64,000 nt of DNA. Source: Aquimarina intermedia. Lineage in GTDB: Bacteria > Bacteroidota > Bacteroidia > Flavobacteriales > Flavobacteriaceae. Numbering within the stretch: position 1 is the stretch's first letter; each line of letters starts with the position of its first letter. The DNA lies in NCBI RefSeq assembly GCF_008124785.1, contig NZ_VNHU01000002.1:1-64000 (forward strand). Direction: 5' to 3'. Below the pieces are notes generated by a model, which saw nothing but the letters and a program-made list of their open reading frames with translations, ran no database searches and was not told where the DNA came from. The translations under genes were made by a program, and so were the position numbers. Of this stretch, positions 37,501-48,775 are shown piece after piece.

Positions 37501-40500
37501 CGCCATCGAGATTATATTCGTTCACAAAACTGATCATATTGTTTACAAATGCAGTTCGTGCTGAAGCATTAGATGCCAATTGTACAAAACGCGTATCAAC
37601 TCCGCTCCCATCACCAAGCTCCCATCCACCGACAGCGATCAATACTTTTACTCCTTGAGCATGTCCTAAAGAAACTATTTGACGCAATTTTCCGGCATTT
37701 GCCAATGGTTCCAAACTACCATCACCTCTTGGAATTGCAAACGCATAATTAATATGTGTTAATTTATCATATTGAATGTTATTTGCATCCCCTTGCCAGC
37801 TGGGGCTATATCCGACCACTTTGAAACCATCACCTTGGCAACCACTGCCACCATCAGAGGTAACTGTGACAGTTACAGCTGTGGAGGTGGTAGATTTATT
37901 ATCATTATCTGTTGCTTTGGCTGTAATCGTATGATTTCCTAAACTTGCTGTCCAATTGATGGTATACGGAGCAGAAGTGTCTTGTCCAATCATACTACCA
38001 TCGACATTAAATTCTACCTTAGCAATAGAACCATCTGTATCTGAAGCATTGGCATTAATAGATATAGTAGTTCCCTGAACAAAAGATTGACCACCTGATG
38101 GAGAAGTAAGTGAAACTTGTGGTGCTCCGTTTGGAGGATTTCCTCCACCATCGCATGCTCCCAGATCTTCCCAATCTGAGCTACCTACAGGATTTTGATT
38201 GGTCCACCACTTAGCTTTGTATTCGCGACCATCAAGGGATACTACATCGCCGCCGTTATAAGCCTGTCCTGACACCCAGACCGGTGCAGTACATGATCCG
38301 GTCGGGGGGTTACCACTTCCATCACATGGTCCATGATCTTCCCACTCAGAACCTCCAGGAGTTTGTTGTGTCCACCATTTGGCTTTATACTCATGACCTT
38401 GATAGGATACTATTTGTCCTCCAGTATATCCCTGACCCGAGACCCAGGCTGGTGCTGTACAAGATCCACTTTCGCTTCCGGTAACGGTTATTGAAACTGA
38501 AGAAGACCCTTCTCCATCTTCATTATCAAACGTTTTAACAGTGATAGTATAGCTTCCTGCTGGCACATTGATCCAATCCTAATTATGAGGTGCAGCCGAA
38601 TCTTCACCCAACATCGCATTACCATTATAGAATTCAACACGGCTAATGGTACCATCTGTGTCTGATGCATTTGCCGAAACCATAATATTGGAACCAGCTG
38701 TAAATGTGGCACCCTCAGCTGGGCTTGTAATTGAAACCTTGGGTAACTCGTTACCACCGGTCCCTGTAACCGATACTTTAACAGTCGATGTGGCACTAGT
38801 ACCTTCATTATCATAAGCTTTGGCTACAATCGTATAACTACCTGCAGATATATTTGTCCAATTATACGAATATGGCGCATTTAAATCCTCTCCCAATAAA
38901 GCAGATCCATTATAAAATTCAACACGAGCTACACTAATATTATCACTTGCATTTGCAGTAATACTGATATTTGCTCCGGCAGTAAATGTTGCTCCTTGAG
39001 CAGGAGAAGTAATTGAAACTGTAGGAGGTGGATTACCGGTACCCCCTGAAGCAAATAATTCATTCATTTTATTAACTAATGGTGATTTTACATTAGACCA
39101 TCTTTTTAACTTTGGCCCAAAGGATTGAGCGGATCCACTAAATTCAAGATCACCAAACACCGTCCAGACTATTGTCCCTGCAAGATTATTAATATTGATA
39201 AATTTCGCTTTTTTAGCTATGGACTCTTCATCATCATAACTTAGAAAATAGTTGTCTTTAATAAGATAAGGCACTTTAGCTTCGTTATCCCATTTTTTTG
39301 TCCACCCACTATTTGGTGACAATGCTTTTTGCTTAATGAAAAAATAATTTGGCGTGCCATCATAGACATCTCTAGGCCAATTGGTAAAATCCGCTGCCGT
39401 TTGGATGGGTCCGTCCGGTTGTACCGTCTCTGCTCTTTTTACGGTTGCCACATTAAGATCTGCCGGACCATTGGTAACAACACCTCTCCCATAAAAAGGA
39501 GCTCCGAAACAAATTTTATTTTTTGGAACTCCCATTGAAGTAAGTTGTTGTAATGTGGACTCCCAGTTAAAATTAGAAGCTTCTGCACCTGCATAAGGAT
39601 ATACCGGAGCATTATGATTTGCCTTATTAGAAAACCCTCTAGCAAAATCATAGGTCATCATATTGAAATAATCCATGGTATTGGCTAACTTCGACCAATT
39701 GAATCCGTCTAGCTTTTTGGGATCTGCCGACATTGCAGCGGTAATTAATTTATTCGGACCTATAGCATTTCTTATTTCCTGCACCAGTGTTTCAAAATTA
39801 GCAAAGTCTGCCTGACTGCCTGTAAAATTCATTCCGGAATAGGGTCCGGGATACTCCCAGTCTAAATCTATCCCATCAAATCCAACAGCAATCAACTTTT
39901 TACAATCTGCAATGAATTTTGCTCTTTTTACTGGATCTGCTGCCATTTCAGGAAAATGCTTGCACATACTCCATCCTCCAATAGAAGCCATTACCTTAAC
40001 CCCTTTTTGGTGTGCAAGTTCTATTAGCCCTGGCGCTCCGTTCTCTTTGTGCAAGGGAACCGGCAATCCCCCACTAAGTCCCCATGTTGGTTGAGACCAA
40101 GTACTACCTCCTATTTCTACCACAAAGCCTTGAGCCTCTGCCCGAGTTTTTGCCTCAGCATTAATGTATTGTACAGGATCAATTTCACCAAATAATATAT
40201 GCATATCCCAGCTACTGTACACATCGGTATAAAAAATATCTCCCGGTTCCTGAACAGCTCCCTGTTGATAGATATTTTTGTTTCGCAGATCTCCACTGTG
40301 TAAGGAACCATCCTTAGCTACTCCAAAAAAAGAGTAATTGAGAATGGTATACTTAGAATAATCAATATTAAGATGTGTTAAGGCTCCAGGACTAGGGACG
40401 CCCGCGGTAGTAGATTTCCATGCATCCCAATTGGTAATGTACCCTATTACTTGTTTTTGATGCTGCGATGTGGTTGCGTTACCTCCTGTACTGACTTGAG

Positions 40501-40606
40501 CCACTAATGAAGAGGTAATTATTAAACATATAACTACACAGAGTTGTCTGAGTTGAATTTGGTAATGCTTCCACTTGTAGAAAGCAGAGGGGGTTAAGGT
40601 TTTCAT
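34586..40606 (-). pseudogene. Triple-GH18 T9SS-secreted chitinase, two in-frame stops
   Basis: One minus-strand frame of 2007 codons, cut by TAG at codon 676 (38579-38581) and TAA at codon 1639 (35690-35692). Order: signal peptide (~19-36); GH18-1 (~50-530, FDGIDLDWEYPG, acid Glu251); Ig-like domains; two CBM5/12 chitin-binding modules (~715-820, each with EYKAKWWT); Ig-like; GH18-2 (~925-1210, LDGVDMDWEYSD, Glu1041); two Ig-like; a third CBM5/12-like module; Ig-like; GH18-3 (~1590-1915, FDGMDIDFEG, Glu1698); and a T9SS type A sorting domain (SIFPNPIKDNILS to the end). It would degrade insoluble chitin outside the cell. The first stop replaces a residue that is Tyr in the neighbouring Ig repeat. 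Three separate translated pieces remain possible, but only the last has the sorting signal and only the first the signal peptide. Confidence 0.9.
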
Positions 40607-40804
40607 GATTTTTTGTGTTTAAGTTAAACTTGATATATAATTAGTATATAAAAGTCGGTTCTTCCTAAAAGTATAAAGAAGCATTAAACACCAAAAATTA
40701 AATCGCTAAACGACGATAAACCACTGATTTTTAACCTCAAAATAAAGATGACGTGTAAATTATAGGAGAAAACACCAGCTCTCAATTATCACTAGCTACT
40801 TCAA

Positions 40805-41893
40805 TCAAACTTTAAAGAAGAGCTTCTTTCTAAAAAAGAAAAAAGCCAAAAGTGTATAAAATGATACGACTACGAGTGCATAAAATAATGAAGCAAGCGT
40901 TCGATCTATGAAACTGTACTTAAATTAATTCTCAAAAAGCCAACTATGTACGGAAACCTCGTTTTTTACCTGAATTAGATAAAATGCTTTTGTAATTAAA
41001 CTGGAGGTGAAGAATATAAAAATTGCATTGGCTCCAACATATTTCACAATGGCACCAAAATCTCGTTTTTCTTGATCCATAAAATAATAGAATATAGCTA
41101 ATAACACAGTGCCATATCCAGCAGTTACCAAGACAAAACTACTTGACCATAATGCTTTATTGATTGGAAAGAAATGATTCCAAAAATAACTGACAACAAG
41201 CAGCGTACCTCCTATACCACACAGTAATATAAGCTTCCGTGTACTTCTACTGACAAGAATCTCCCCTACAAAAACACCCAATATAGCTGATACAAGTGAA
41301 GGCACCGTACGTAAGATACCTTCAGGGTCATAGTCCGGTTTCCATAGGTACCCTTTTAACAGATGATAATCCAAATAATTAGCCCAATTATTCAGCGCCC
41401 GATTTAGCGTGGGTAAGCTTCCATCTGGCAAAGGCATGTAAACCATCCACAACCAGTAGCCCACTAAAATAACTACAGCGACAACTATTAATTGTATTCG
41501 GGTACAATTGAGATAGGCAATTGATACGACACAAAACACTATCCCGATACGTTGTAGTACTCCGGGTAACCGCAATCCATCAAAATTAAAAAAAGGGATG
41601 TATGGTATAAAGGCATTAATAATCAGTCCGAGTGCTATTAGTTTAAAACTTCGGATTAAAATCTTTTTATAAGTAGCTCCTTCTGCGACTTTGTTTTTAT
41701 AAACCAAAGAAAATGAAATGCCCACGATGAATATAAAAAAAGGAAAAACAAAATCAGCCAGATTCAATCCATGCCAGGGAGCATGTAGCAAAATTTTATA
41801 TACACAAGACCAATCCCCGGGAGTGTTGACCAATATCATTGTCATGATTGTAAGCCCTCTTAAGAAATCTACAGACTGAATTCTTTGGTTCAT
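40805..41893 (-). pseudogene. NagX-like membrane acyltransferase (DUF5009/HGSNAT type), premature stop
   Basis: Multi-pass membrane protein starting MNQRIQSVDFLRGLTIMTMIL, with the conserved NTPGDWSCVY and HAPWHGLNLADFVFPFFIF stretch of the NagX/heparan-alpha-glucosaminide acetyltransferase family found in GlcNAc loci. It is 322 residues to a TAA at 40925-40927. The same frame then runs on for 39 codons as FKYSFIDRTLASLFYALVV and a last hydrophobic helix ending FFFRKKLFFKV before TGA at 40805-40807. That is the expected C-terminal helix, so the TAA is a nonsense mutation (possibly TTA to TAA). It is 6 bases after the symporter gene in the operon. Confidence 0.82.
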
Positions 41894-41899
41894 CCTTGA

Positions 41900-43732
41900 T
41901 TAAGTTACCAACCGTTTACCCGTCGCTTTCCAAACCAGTATTAATAAAACCCCGGCGGTTAAAGCAATTATCGAAGTAATACTTGCTGTAAGGTACTGCC
42001 CATATATCCAGTTCCCTGTAGCAAACATGCAGCTATACACTAAAATACAACCTAGAATCATAGCAAGGATTCCGGAAGGAACAAACCAAGATTCGTTGGA
42101 CTTCACGATCTCTACCTTTTCTTCTTTTGCTCGTTGCAATACGGTCTTCCACCCAGGACCCCCTGGTTGTATTCTTCTATAAAAATCAAAAAGTTTTGAA
42201 TCATCATCAGGACTTGTTAAATAGGTAACTGTAATCCAAATAATAGTCGTTAAAAGAACTACAAATGGAAATTCAAACCAGTCTGGAAAAATCCCCGGGG
42301 TTACTAAGTCATTATCTAGTCCCCCGAAGAGATATCGATTCAAAGCGGTAGTACTAATTACTATAGAGATCACTCCCGAGGCGAACATCGCAGAAATCTC
42401 ACTCCATGCATTAATTCGCCACCAAAACCATCGTAAAATAAAAATGAGTCCTGTTCCTGCACCAAACATTAGAATATATTTGAAAATCTGAACTGCATTT
42501 GTTAGCGCTAAAGCAATCAATGTACTAACTACCATCAAAACAATAGTTGCTATCCTTCCTACTGCCACCAATCTTTTTTCGGAAGCCTCTTTATTTACAA
42601 ATTCCTTATACACATCATTTACCAGGTAGGATGCTCCCCAGTTTAGATGGGTAGAAATGGTAGACATGTACGCAGCCACTAACGAAGCTGCAACAAGACC
42701 TATCAGTCCGGAAGGTAATCTAGTAAGCATTGCCGGGTACGCAAGATCATGACCCAACTTATCATCCGTAATTCCGGGAAAAGCTTCTTTCAAACTTGCC
42801 AAATCAGGAAAAACGACTAATGATGCTAAAGCAACAATAATCCATGGCCAAGGTCTCAATGCGTAATGCATAATATTAAAAAAGAAGGTGGCTCCAATGG
42901 CATGATTTTCATTTTTTGCGGCTAACATACGCTGTGCAATATAACCTCCTCCACCAGGTTCAGCGCCCGGATACCAAGAACTCCACCATTGTACAGCCAA
43001 TGGAATTATAAATAAGGTGATCAATGCTTTTTTATCACTCCAACTTGGAATCAACGCCAGTTTATCCTTAATTGCCGGATTGGAAATTAAATTACTCATT
43101 CCTCCCACCTCCGGAAGATTAACACAATAATAGGCAGCACCAATGGCTCCGGCCATCGCTACAAAAAATAGTAAAAAATCAGAATATACTACCCCTTTAA
43201 AACCACCCACTGCACTAAAAATTAAGGTTATTACCCCGGCATATCCAACAGTTTCCAAAGCAGATAATCCTAACATCACTTGACCAATTTTAATCGCTGC
43301 CAAGGTCACTCCCGACATGGCAAGAATATTAAAAATAAATCCTAAATACACTGAACGAAATATGCGTAAAAAACGTGCTGATTTACCAGAATACCGGAGC
43401 TCATAAAACTCCATATCAGTTTTGACGTTAGAACGTCTCCATAATCGGGCATAAATAAAAACTGTAAGCAAGCCCGTGAGTAAAAATGCCCACCAAACCC
43501 AATTACCCGAAACTCCATTTTGACGCACAATATCGGTAACCAGATTGGGGGTATCCGTAGAAAATGTAGTAGCTACCATAGAGAATCCAAGTAGCCACCA
43601 AGGCATATTACGACCAGATAAAAAATACTCGGTAGTATTTTTTCCAGACCTTCTGGATACGACTAATCCTATGATCAAAGTAGTTAAAAAAAAGGTTGCA
43701 ATGATGCAATAATCGAGTGTTGATAAAACCAT
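41900..43732 (-). CDS. Sodium:solute symporter, likely GlcNAc uptake
   Basis: 610 residues, SSS family, about 14 transmembrane helices. Landmarks: EYFLSGRNMPWWLLGFSMVATTFSTDTPN at residues ~34-62, AVGGFKGVVYSDFLLF, VAAYMSTISTHLNWGASYLV (the sodium-site helix) and GPGWKTVLQRAKEE. The frame is intact. Its substrate is inferred from position: between the LytTR regulator and NagX in a chitin locus it most likely brings GlcNAc or chitobiose across the inner membrane with Na+, which the Nqr pump would energise. It starts 4 bases after the regulator's stop. Confidence 0.85.
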   Translation of the reverse strand: MVLSTLDYCIIATFFLTTLIIGLVVSRRSGKNTTEYFLSGRNMPWWLLGFSMVATTFSTDTPNLVTDIVRQNGVSGNWVWWAFLLTGLLTVFIYARLWRRSNVKTDMEFYELRYSGKSARFLRIFRSVYLGFIFNILAMSGVTLAAIKIGQVMLGLSALETVGYAGVITLIFSAVGGFKGVVYSDFLLFFVAMAGAIGAAYYCVNLPEVGGMSNLISNPAIKDKLALIPSWSDKKALITLFIIPLAVQWWSSWYPGAEPGGGGYIAQRMLAAKNENHAIGATFFFNIMHYALRPWPWIIVALASLVVFPDLASLKEAFPGITDDKLGHDLAYPAMLTRLPSGLIGLVAASLVAAYMSTISTHLNWGASYLVNDVYKEFVNKEASEKRLVAVGRIATIVLMVVSTLIALALTNAVQIFKYILMFGAGTGLIFILRWFWWRINAWSEISAMFASGVISIVISTTALNRYLFGGLDNDLVTPGIFPDWFEFPFVVLLTTIIWITVTYLTSPDDDSKLFDFYRRIQPGGPGWKTVLQRAKEEKVEIVKSNESWFVPSGILAMILGCILVYSCMFATGNWIYGQYLTASITSIIALTAGVLLILVWKATGKRLVT

Positions 43733-43736
43733 AGTA

Positions 43737-44465
43737 TTATTCGTTTAATAAATTTCCTTTATTTTTAATGATTCGTTGTTTTGCGTGCATGACATAATTT
43801 CTACCCAGAGGAATTCGTTTAGTCCCTATCTCAATTAAGTTTCCTTCTATAGATTTCACCTTGTCTATAGCAATTGCGTAGGACTTATGAACTCTTATAA
43901 AATTTTCATCCGGTAACTCATCGCTTATACTGGATAGACTTTTATGTGAAACATAGGTGCCTTCAGTCGTACTTACCCGTATATAATCTTTGAGACTTTC
44001 GATATAAAGTATATCATGCAGCAAAATTTTAACCAATTTCTTATCTACTTTTAAGAAAATATGTGGTGACTGCTCAAAATCAATGGCCGTGTGTAGTTTA
44101 TTTTCTATGATGAGTCTATTAGTAAGTTTATTGATCGCTTTGAGAAATCTACTAAATGGAAACGGCTTCACCAGATAATCCAAAACTTCTAATTCGTAAC
44201 TCTCTATTGCATATTCTTTATAAGCGGTTGTGATAATAATCTGGGGATACTTTGGGATGCATTTCAAAAACTCAAGTCCATTCATCCGAGACATATTAAT
44301 GTCTAAAAAAATAACATCTACTTTACCTTCTTCAATGATAGAGAGCGCCTTTAAAGGCGTTCTGTAAGCTCCAACTATTTCAATATTTTTAAACTCCTCA
44401 ATAAATGATTCAATCACCTCTATCACCAATGGTTCATCATCTATAATAATAGCTTTAATATGCAT
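43737..44465 (-). CDS. LytTR response regulator
   Basis: 242 residues. The receiver domain has the acidic pair Asp9/Asp10 and phospho-acceptor Asp55 in VIFLDINMSRMNG, then Thr/Lys switch residues (IITTAYKEYA, YLVKPFPFSRF). A LytTR DNA-binding domain covers ~135-235 (HDILYIESLKDYIRV, FIRVHKSYAIAIDKV). The frame is intact. The ATG overlaps the stop of the upstream kinase (TAATG), so they are a coupled two-component pair. It is the likely regulator of the divergent chitin operons, comparable to the pair in the F. johnsoniae chitin locus. Confidence 0.92.
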   Translation of the reverse strand: MHIKAIIIDDEPLVIEVIESFIEEFKNIEIVGAYRTPLKALSIIEEGKVDVIFLDINMSRMNGLEFLKCIPKYPQIIITTAYKEYAIESYELEVLDYLVKPFPFSRFLKAINKLTNRLIIENKLHTAIDFEQSPHIFLKVDKKLVKILLHDILYIESLKDYIRVSTTEGTYVSHKSLSSISDELPDENFIRVHKSYAIAIDKVKSIEGNLIEIGTKRIPLGRNYVMHAKQRIIKNKGNLLNE

Positions 44466-45499
44466 TATATTGGTATTTTAAGGGTATCTTTAAATTCATA
44501 TTCAGTAGTATGTATGTTTAAATTATAATCTGAACCATATAGTAATTGCAATCTTCTTTCTACATTTTTAATTCCGATACCGTTATTTTAAAAAAAACTA
44601 TCACAAGGAGCACATGTATTTATCACTTCAAAATGTAATACTTCTTGTGTAATTGTAAAATTCAAAGACATTTTCATTTTCCCAGTTTTTGATGGCCCAT
44701 GTTTAAAAGCATTTTCTACAAAAGGAAGAAATAGTAAAGGTACTACCGCTACCTCATCGATATTGCCGTTAATTTCAACCTTAGAAGTAACATAATTTCC
44801 AAATCTAACCTTTTCAAGTTCAATATAATTATCGATATGATCAATTTCTTTGAGCAATGGAATTCTTTTTTTACTGGTTTCGTATAGCACGTATTTCATA
44901 ATGTCTGAGAGCTTGAGAACTACATAAGGGGCTTTTTCTGATTTTTTGAGCGTGAGTGCATATAAATTATTTAAGGTATTAAAAAAGAAATGCGGTTGAA
45001 TTTGGGCTCTTAAAAAATTGAGCTCCGTTTGAAACTGAAGTTCTCTTAAGTCCGTGTTAGCATCTCGCTCCTTTATAAAATCCACTGTAAATTTTATTGC
45101 AGTGGTAAGTCCCAACACATATAATTCCCCAATAGTTACCGCTAAAATATGATTTAGACCAAAAGGTGCAAGACGTCCCTCCACTTCCGGCCAGATATCT
45201 TCGGTTACCAACCACAAATTTAATCCTGATCTTATAATATAATGCAAAGCTAAACTCAGAAATATCCATAAAAAATACAAGGTGTACTTTTTCTTCAGAA
45301 TTAAACGAGGAACTAGATAATACACATTAATATATACCAATATAATATGAAGCGGAAACTCTACTAAATTGGACTTAAAAGAATACATAAAATCTCCAAA
45401 ATAACTTCCCCAACGCATTACGTTGAACACAAAGTATATCACCCAAAAATAAAAATGATAGCGTCTCTTTATCGTTCTTTTAATTCCGTTTCTTTGCAT
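44465..45499 (-). pseudogene. LytS-type sensor histidine kinase, premature stop in the ATPase domain
   Basis: Four to five N-terminal membrane helices (~15-140) precede a His_kinase domain, with phospho-acceptor His170 in RAQIQPHFFFNTLNNLY and an N box in VPLLFLPFVENAFKHG. A TAA at 44588-44590 (codon 304) stops the frame. In the same frame the G box and end follow as NNGIGIKNVERRLQLLYG and DTLKIPI, stopping at 44465-44467, which overlaps the regulator's ATG. The missing 40 residues include the ATP-binding glycine motif, so the truncated product should not autophosphorylate. The stop is in an A/T-rich run, possibly AAA to TAA. Confidence 0.83.
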
Positions 45500-45618
45500 T
45501 TAAAAAACTTTAAAAACATACAGAAAATATAATTTTTAACAAAAAATTTTGAAAAATGTAAGACTATTTGAGAGATTACACAAGAAAAATAAAAATGAAC
45601 CTACCTTCAAAAAACAGT

Positions 45619-45655
45619 CATCTTTTAATCCTAGTTATTGGTTGTATAAAAGATG
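45619..45655. promoter_or_regulatory. Inverted repeat between divergent chitin operons
   Basis: CATCTTTTA (45619-45627) and TAAAAGATG (45647-45655) form a perfect 9-bp inverted repeat with centres 28 bases apart, extendable imperfectly outward. It lies about 72 bases before the susC-like ATG and 120 before the kinase start. It is a candidate operator for the LytTR regulator; LytTR proteins more often use direct repeats, so this is uncertain. Confidence 0.35.
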
Positions 45656-45726
45656 CCGTTGGTCTAAAAAAAAATATTAGCTGCATTATTTAATTTACTT
45701 TGAGGACGATTCTAATACATATACCA

Positions 45727-48700
45727 ATGAAATACTATTTATTTCGCATAGCAATTATACTTGTGCTTTTACCATATATAGGAACTGCACAAGAAAAAAT
45801 ATCGGTTGCAGGGACGGTGATCGCAGCGATAAATCAATCCCCTTTACCTGGGGTCAATATTACTATCAAAGGCTCTAAACAAGGAGTTCAGACCGACTTT
45901 GATGGGAACTATATGATTCAAGCACTTCCAAATGATGTTTTAATTTTTTCTTATATCGGAATGTCTTCGCAAGAAGTGGTTGTAAATAATAGAAATCAAA
46001 TTAATATCGAACTGCAAGAGGATGCACAGCAATTGGATGATGTAGTCATCACAGCACTCGGAATTAAAAAAAGCAGAAAATCCCTTACCTATGCTGCTCA
46101 GGATATTAGCGCAGAAGAACTTGTACGAGTTAAAGATGCCAATCCTATAAACAGTCTTTCGGGCAAGGTTTCGGGAGTAGTTAGTAACCGGAGTGCTTCG
46201 GGAGTCGGTGGATCGGTTAAAGTAACCCCGCGTGGGAATACATCCACTCGAAACAATCAACCATTGTATGTTGTCGATGGAATTCCATTACTCAACAACT
46301 CCTCAATACAACCAACCGACACCTTTGGGGATGTCGAAAATGCGGGAAATCGTGATGGCGGAGACGCACTATCACTTATAAATCCAGATGATATAGAAAG
46401 TATAACTGTTCTCAAAGGAGCATCGGCCTTTGTATTATACGGTAGTCAGGGTTCCAACGGAGTTATACTTTTAACAACAAAAAAAGGGAAATCAGGATAT
46501 TTTAAGACTTCTTTCTCCTCAAGTCTCACTGTTGACGAAGCCGCTTATATTGTAGATTTTGATGCTCAAGGGGAGCAAAGTATTGATGACTTTTATACTA
46601 CCGGAACAACAGCAATTAATTCGATATCTATATCTGGCGGCACAGAAAATGCACAAACATACTTTTCTTATGCAAATACCTTTGCTACGGGAGTAATTCC
46701 CACACATGAGATAAAGCGTCACACTATAAACGTACGGGAAACAGCAAAACTATTTGACGTCAAAATGACTATGGATGCAAGCGTTTTATTGTCGACTCAG
46801 GACATCCATAATAAACCTGTATCAGGTTTCTATTTTAACCCGCTAGTAGGGCTCTATGGCTTTAACGCAAAGAATGAATCTCTTAATGATTACGAAGACT
46901 TTGAAGTTTTTGATCCATCACGTAATTTAATGACGCAACGTTGGTATCAAGATACAAGTGACATTGAACAAAACCCATATTGGATTTTGTATCGTAATGC
47001 CAGCGAAGATACAAACCAAAAAGTATTAGCCTCTCTGTCTCTTAACTATAAATTCAACACTTAGTTATCATTACAAGCCCGAGGTAGTTACGATCAGAAT
47101 TTTTATAAGTTTCAACGTAAAGCGTATGCGACAACTAACGCTACTCTAGCTGCCACCAGAGGAAGATATGTTTATAATGATGTTGAAGACACTCAGTTAT
47201 ATGGAGACTTAATTCTTACCATCGATAATAACATATCAGATTCATTTAACCTCACAGCAAATGTTGGTACCAGCATTCGCAAATCTGATTTGGGTAAATC
47301 CATTTTTTTGGATAGTGGGGTTAGTGGTAATCTTAAAGTGTCCAATGTTTTTGTGCTCTCCAATTTTGAAGTTGGTGTCGAAGGCAGTAATCCTATTCTA
47401 AATGAAACACAAGCCGCCCGAACTGAAGTACAATCCCTTTTTGCAAGTACAACCTTGGGATATAAAGAAATGTTGTATCTGGATCTTACCACACGTAACG
47501 ATTGGTCCTCAACGGTAGCAGACTCTTTTTTCTATCCATCGGTCGGTGTTACGGGGATCCTTACAGAACTTTTTGAAATGCCAGCATCTATTGATTATGG
47601 TAAAATTCGAGCATCGTATGCAGAGGTTGGAAATGGTGTGCAGAGCTATGCCAATAATCCTCAAAGTATAATAGGTACCGGACAGGAACTCATTGTACGT
47701 CCTACAACTTTTCCTTTTGACGAATTGAAACCTAAAATACAAACATCTATAGAAATTGGAACAGAGTGGAAATTTTTAAATGATCGATTTGGGTTCGATA
47801 TAGGTGTATACAAGACTAATACAAAAGATCAATATATGACTGTTCCCAGTGGAGGAGCTCCGACGTTAAATGGCGAAGATGCTCAGTTTTTTGCTGTCAA
47901 TGCAGGTGATTTTGAAAACAAAGGAATTGAGGCTTCCCTTTTTCTTAAGCCCATACAAACAGAAACTATTACATGGGAGTCTTTCTTCAATTTTACCACT
48001 AATAAAAACACCATTAAAAAACTTGATGATCGTCTGCCGTCTGACAATATCCCCCTTACCCCGATAAGTGTAAACTCTTATGCTTTATTCATTAGAGAAG
48101 GAGGATCCTTTGGTGATATTTATGGGCGTAAGTTGAAAAAGAATGACCTAGGCTTACCAATTCGTAGTGGCGGTAATTTCAGTCTAGCCGAACCTTTAGA
48201 AAGTACAATAGCAGGTTTTGATTACTTAGGAAATGCTAATCCTGATTTTAACTTAGGATGGAGTAACACCATACGATATAAAAATATCACACTCGACTTT
48301 TTGATTGATGGTCGGTTTGGAGGAGAAGTAATGAGTTTGACACAAGCACAAGCAGATTTAAACGGAACAACTAAGAGAACAGGTACTATAAATATTTTTG
48401 ACGAAGACTTAAATCAAGTGGTTTCTATTGAAGCTAAAGATTATTACAGAAGTATCGGAGGACGTAACGGTTTCTCTAGTGAATATATGTATGATGCTAC
48501 TAACATTAGATTAGCCGAACTCTCACTAGGCTATAAGTTTAAACTAAAAGACACTAGCTTTTTCCGTTCTATCAATGCATCATTCATCGCAAGAAATCTA
48601 TTCTTTTTTCACAAAGACGCTCCATACGATCCGAATGTCTCATTAAGTACAGCAGATGGTCTTCAAGGTGTAGATATTTACGGATCACCTGCGACGAGAA

Positions 48701-48732
48701 GTTTTGGTTTAAATCTTGGCCTAACCTTTTAA
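45727..48732 (+). pseudogene. SusC/RagA-type TonB-dependent transporter, premature TAG
   Basis: Outer-membrane importer for chito-oligosaccharides. Signal peptide MKYYLFRIAIILVLLPYIG; carboxypeptidase-like regulatory domain (~25-100, SPLPGVNITIKGSKQGVQTD); plug domain with PLYVVDGIPLLNN and the SusC stretch ITVLKGASAFVLYGSQGSNGV; then the beta-barrel ending FGLNLGLTF. I use the ATG at 45727; a TTG at 45700 would add nine residues before the signal. TAG at codon 446 (47062-47064) interrupts the barrel. The frame resumes as LSLQARGSYDQNFYKF and runs to a normal end, total 1001 positions. The codon sits where SusC proteins often have Trp, so TGG to TAG is likely. Confidence 0.9.
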
Positions 48733-48775
48733 GTAACTATGTATCAACTACATTATAACATTAAAACTAGTAAAA

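Noticed and set aside
38488..38814. 108-residue ORF on the minus strand in the chitinase
   Set aside because: It is in a different frame over the Ig-like repeats; the true frame carries clear Ig and CBM sequence across the same bases.
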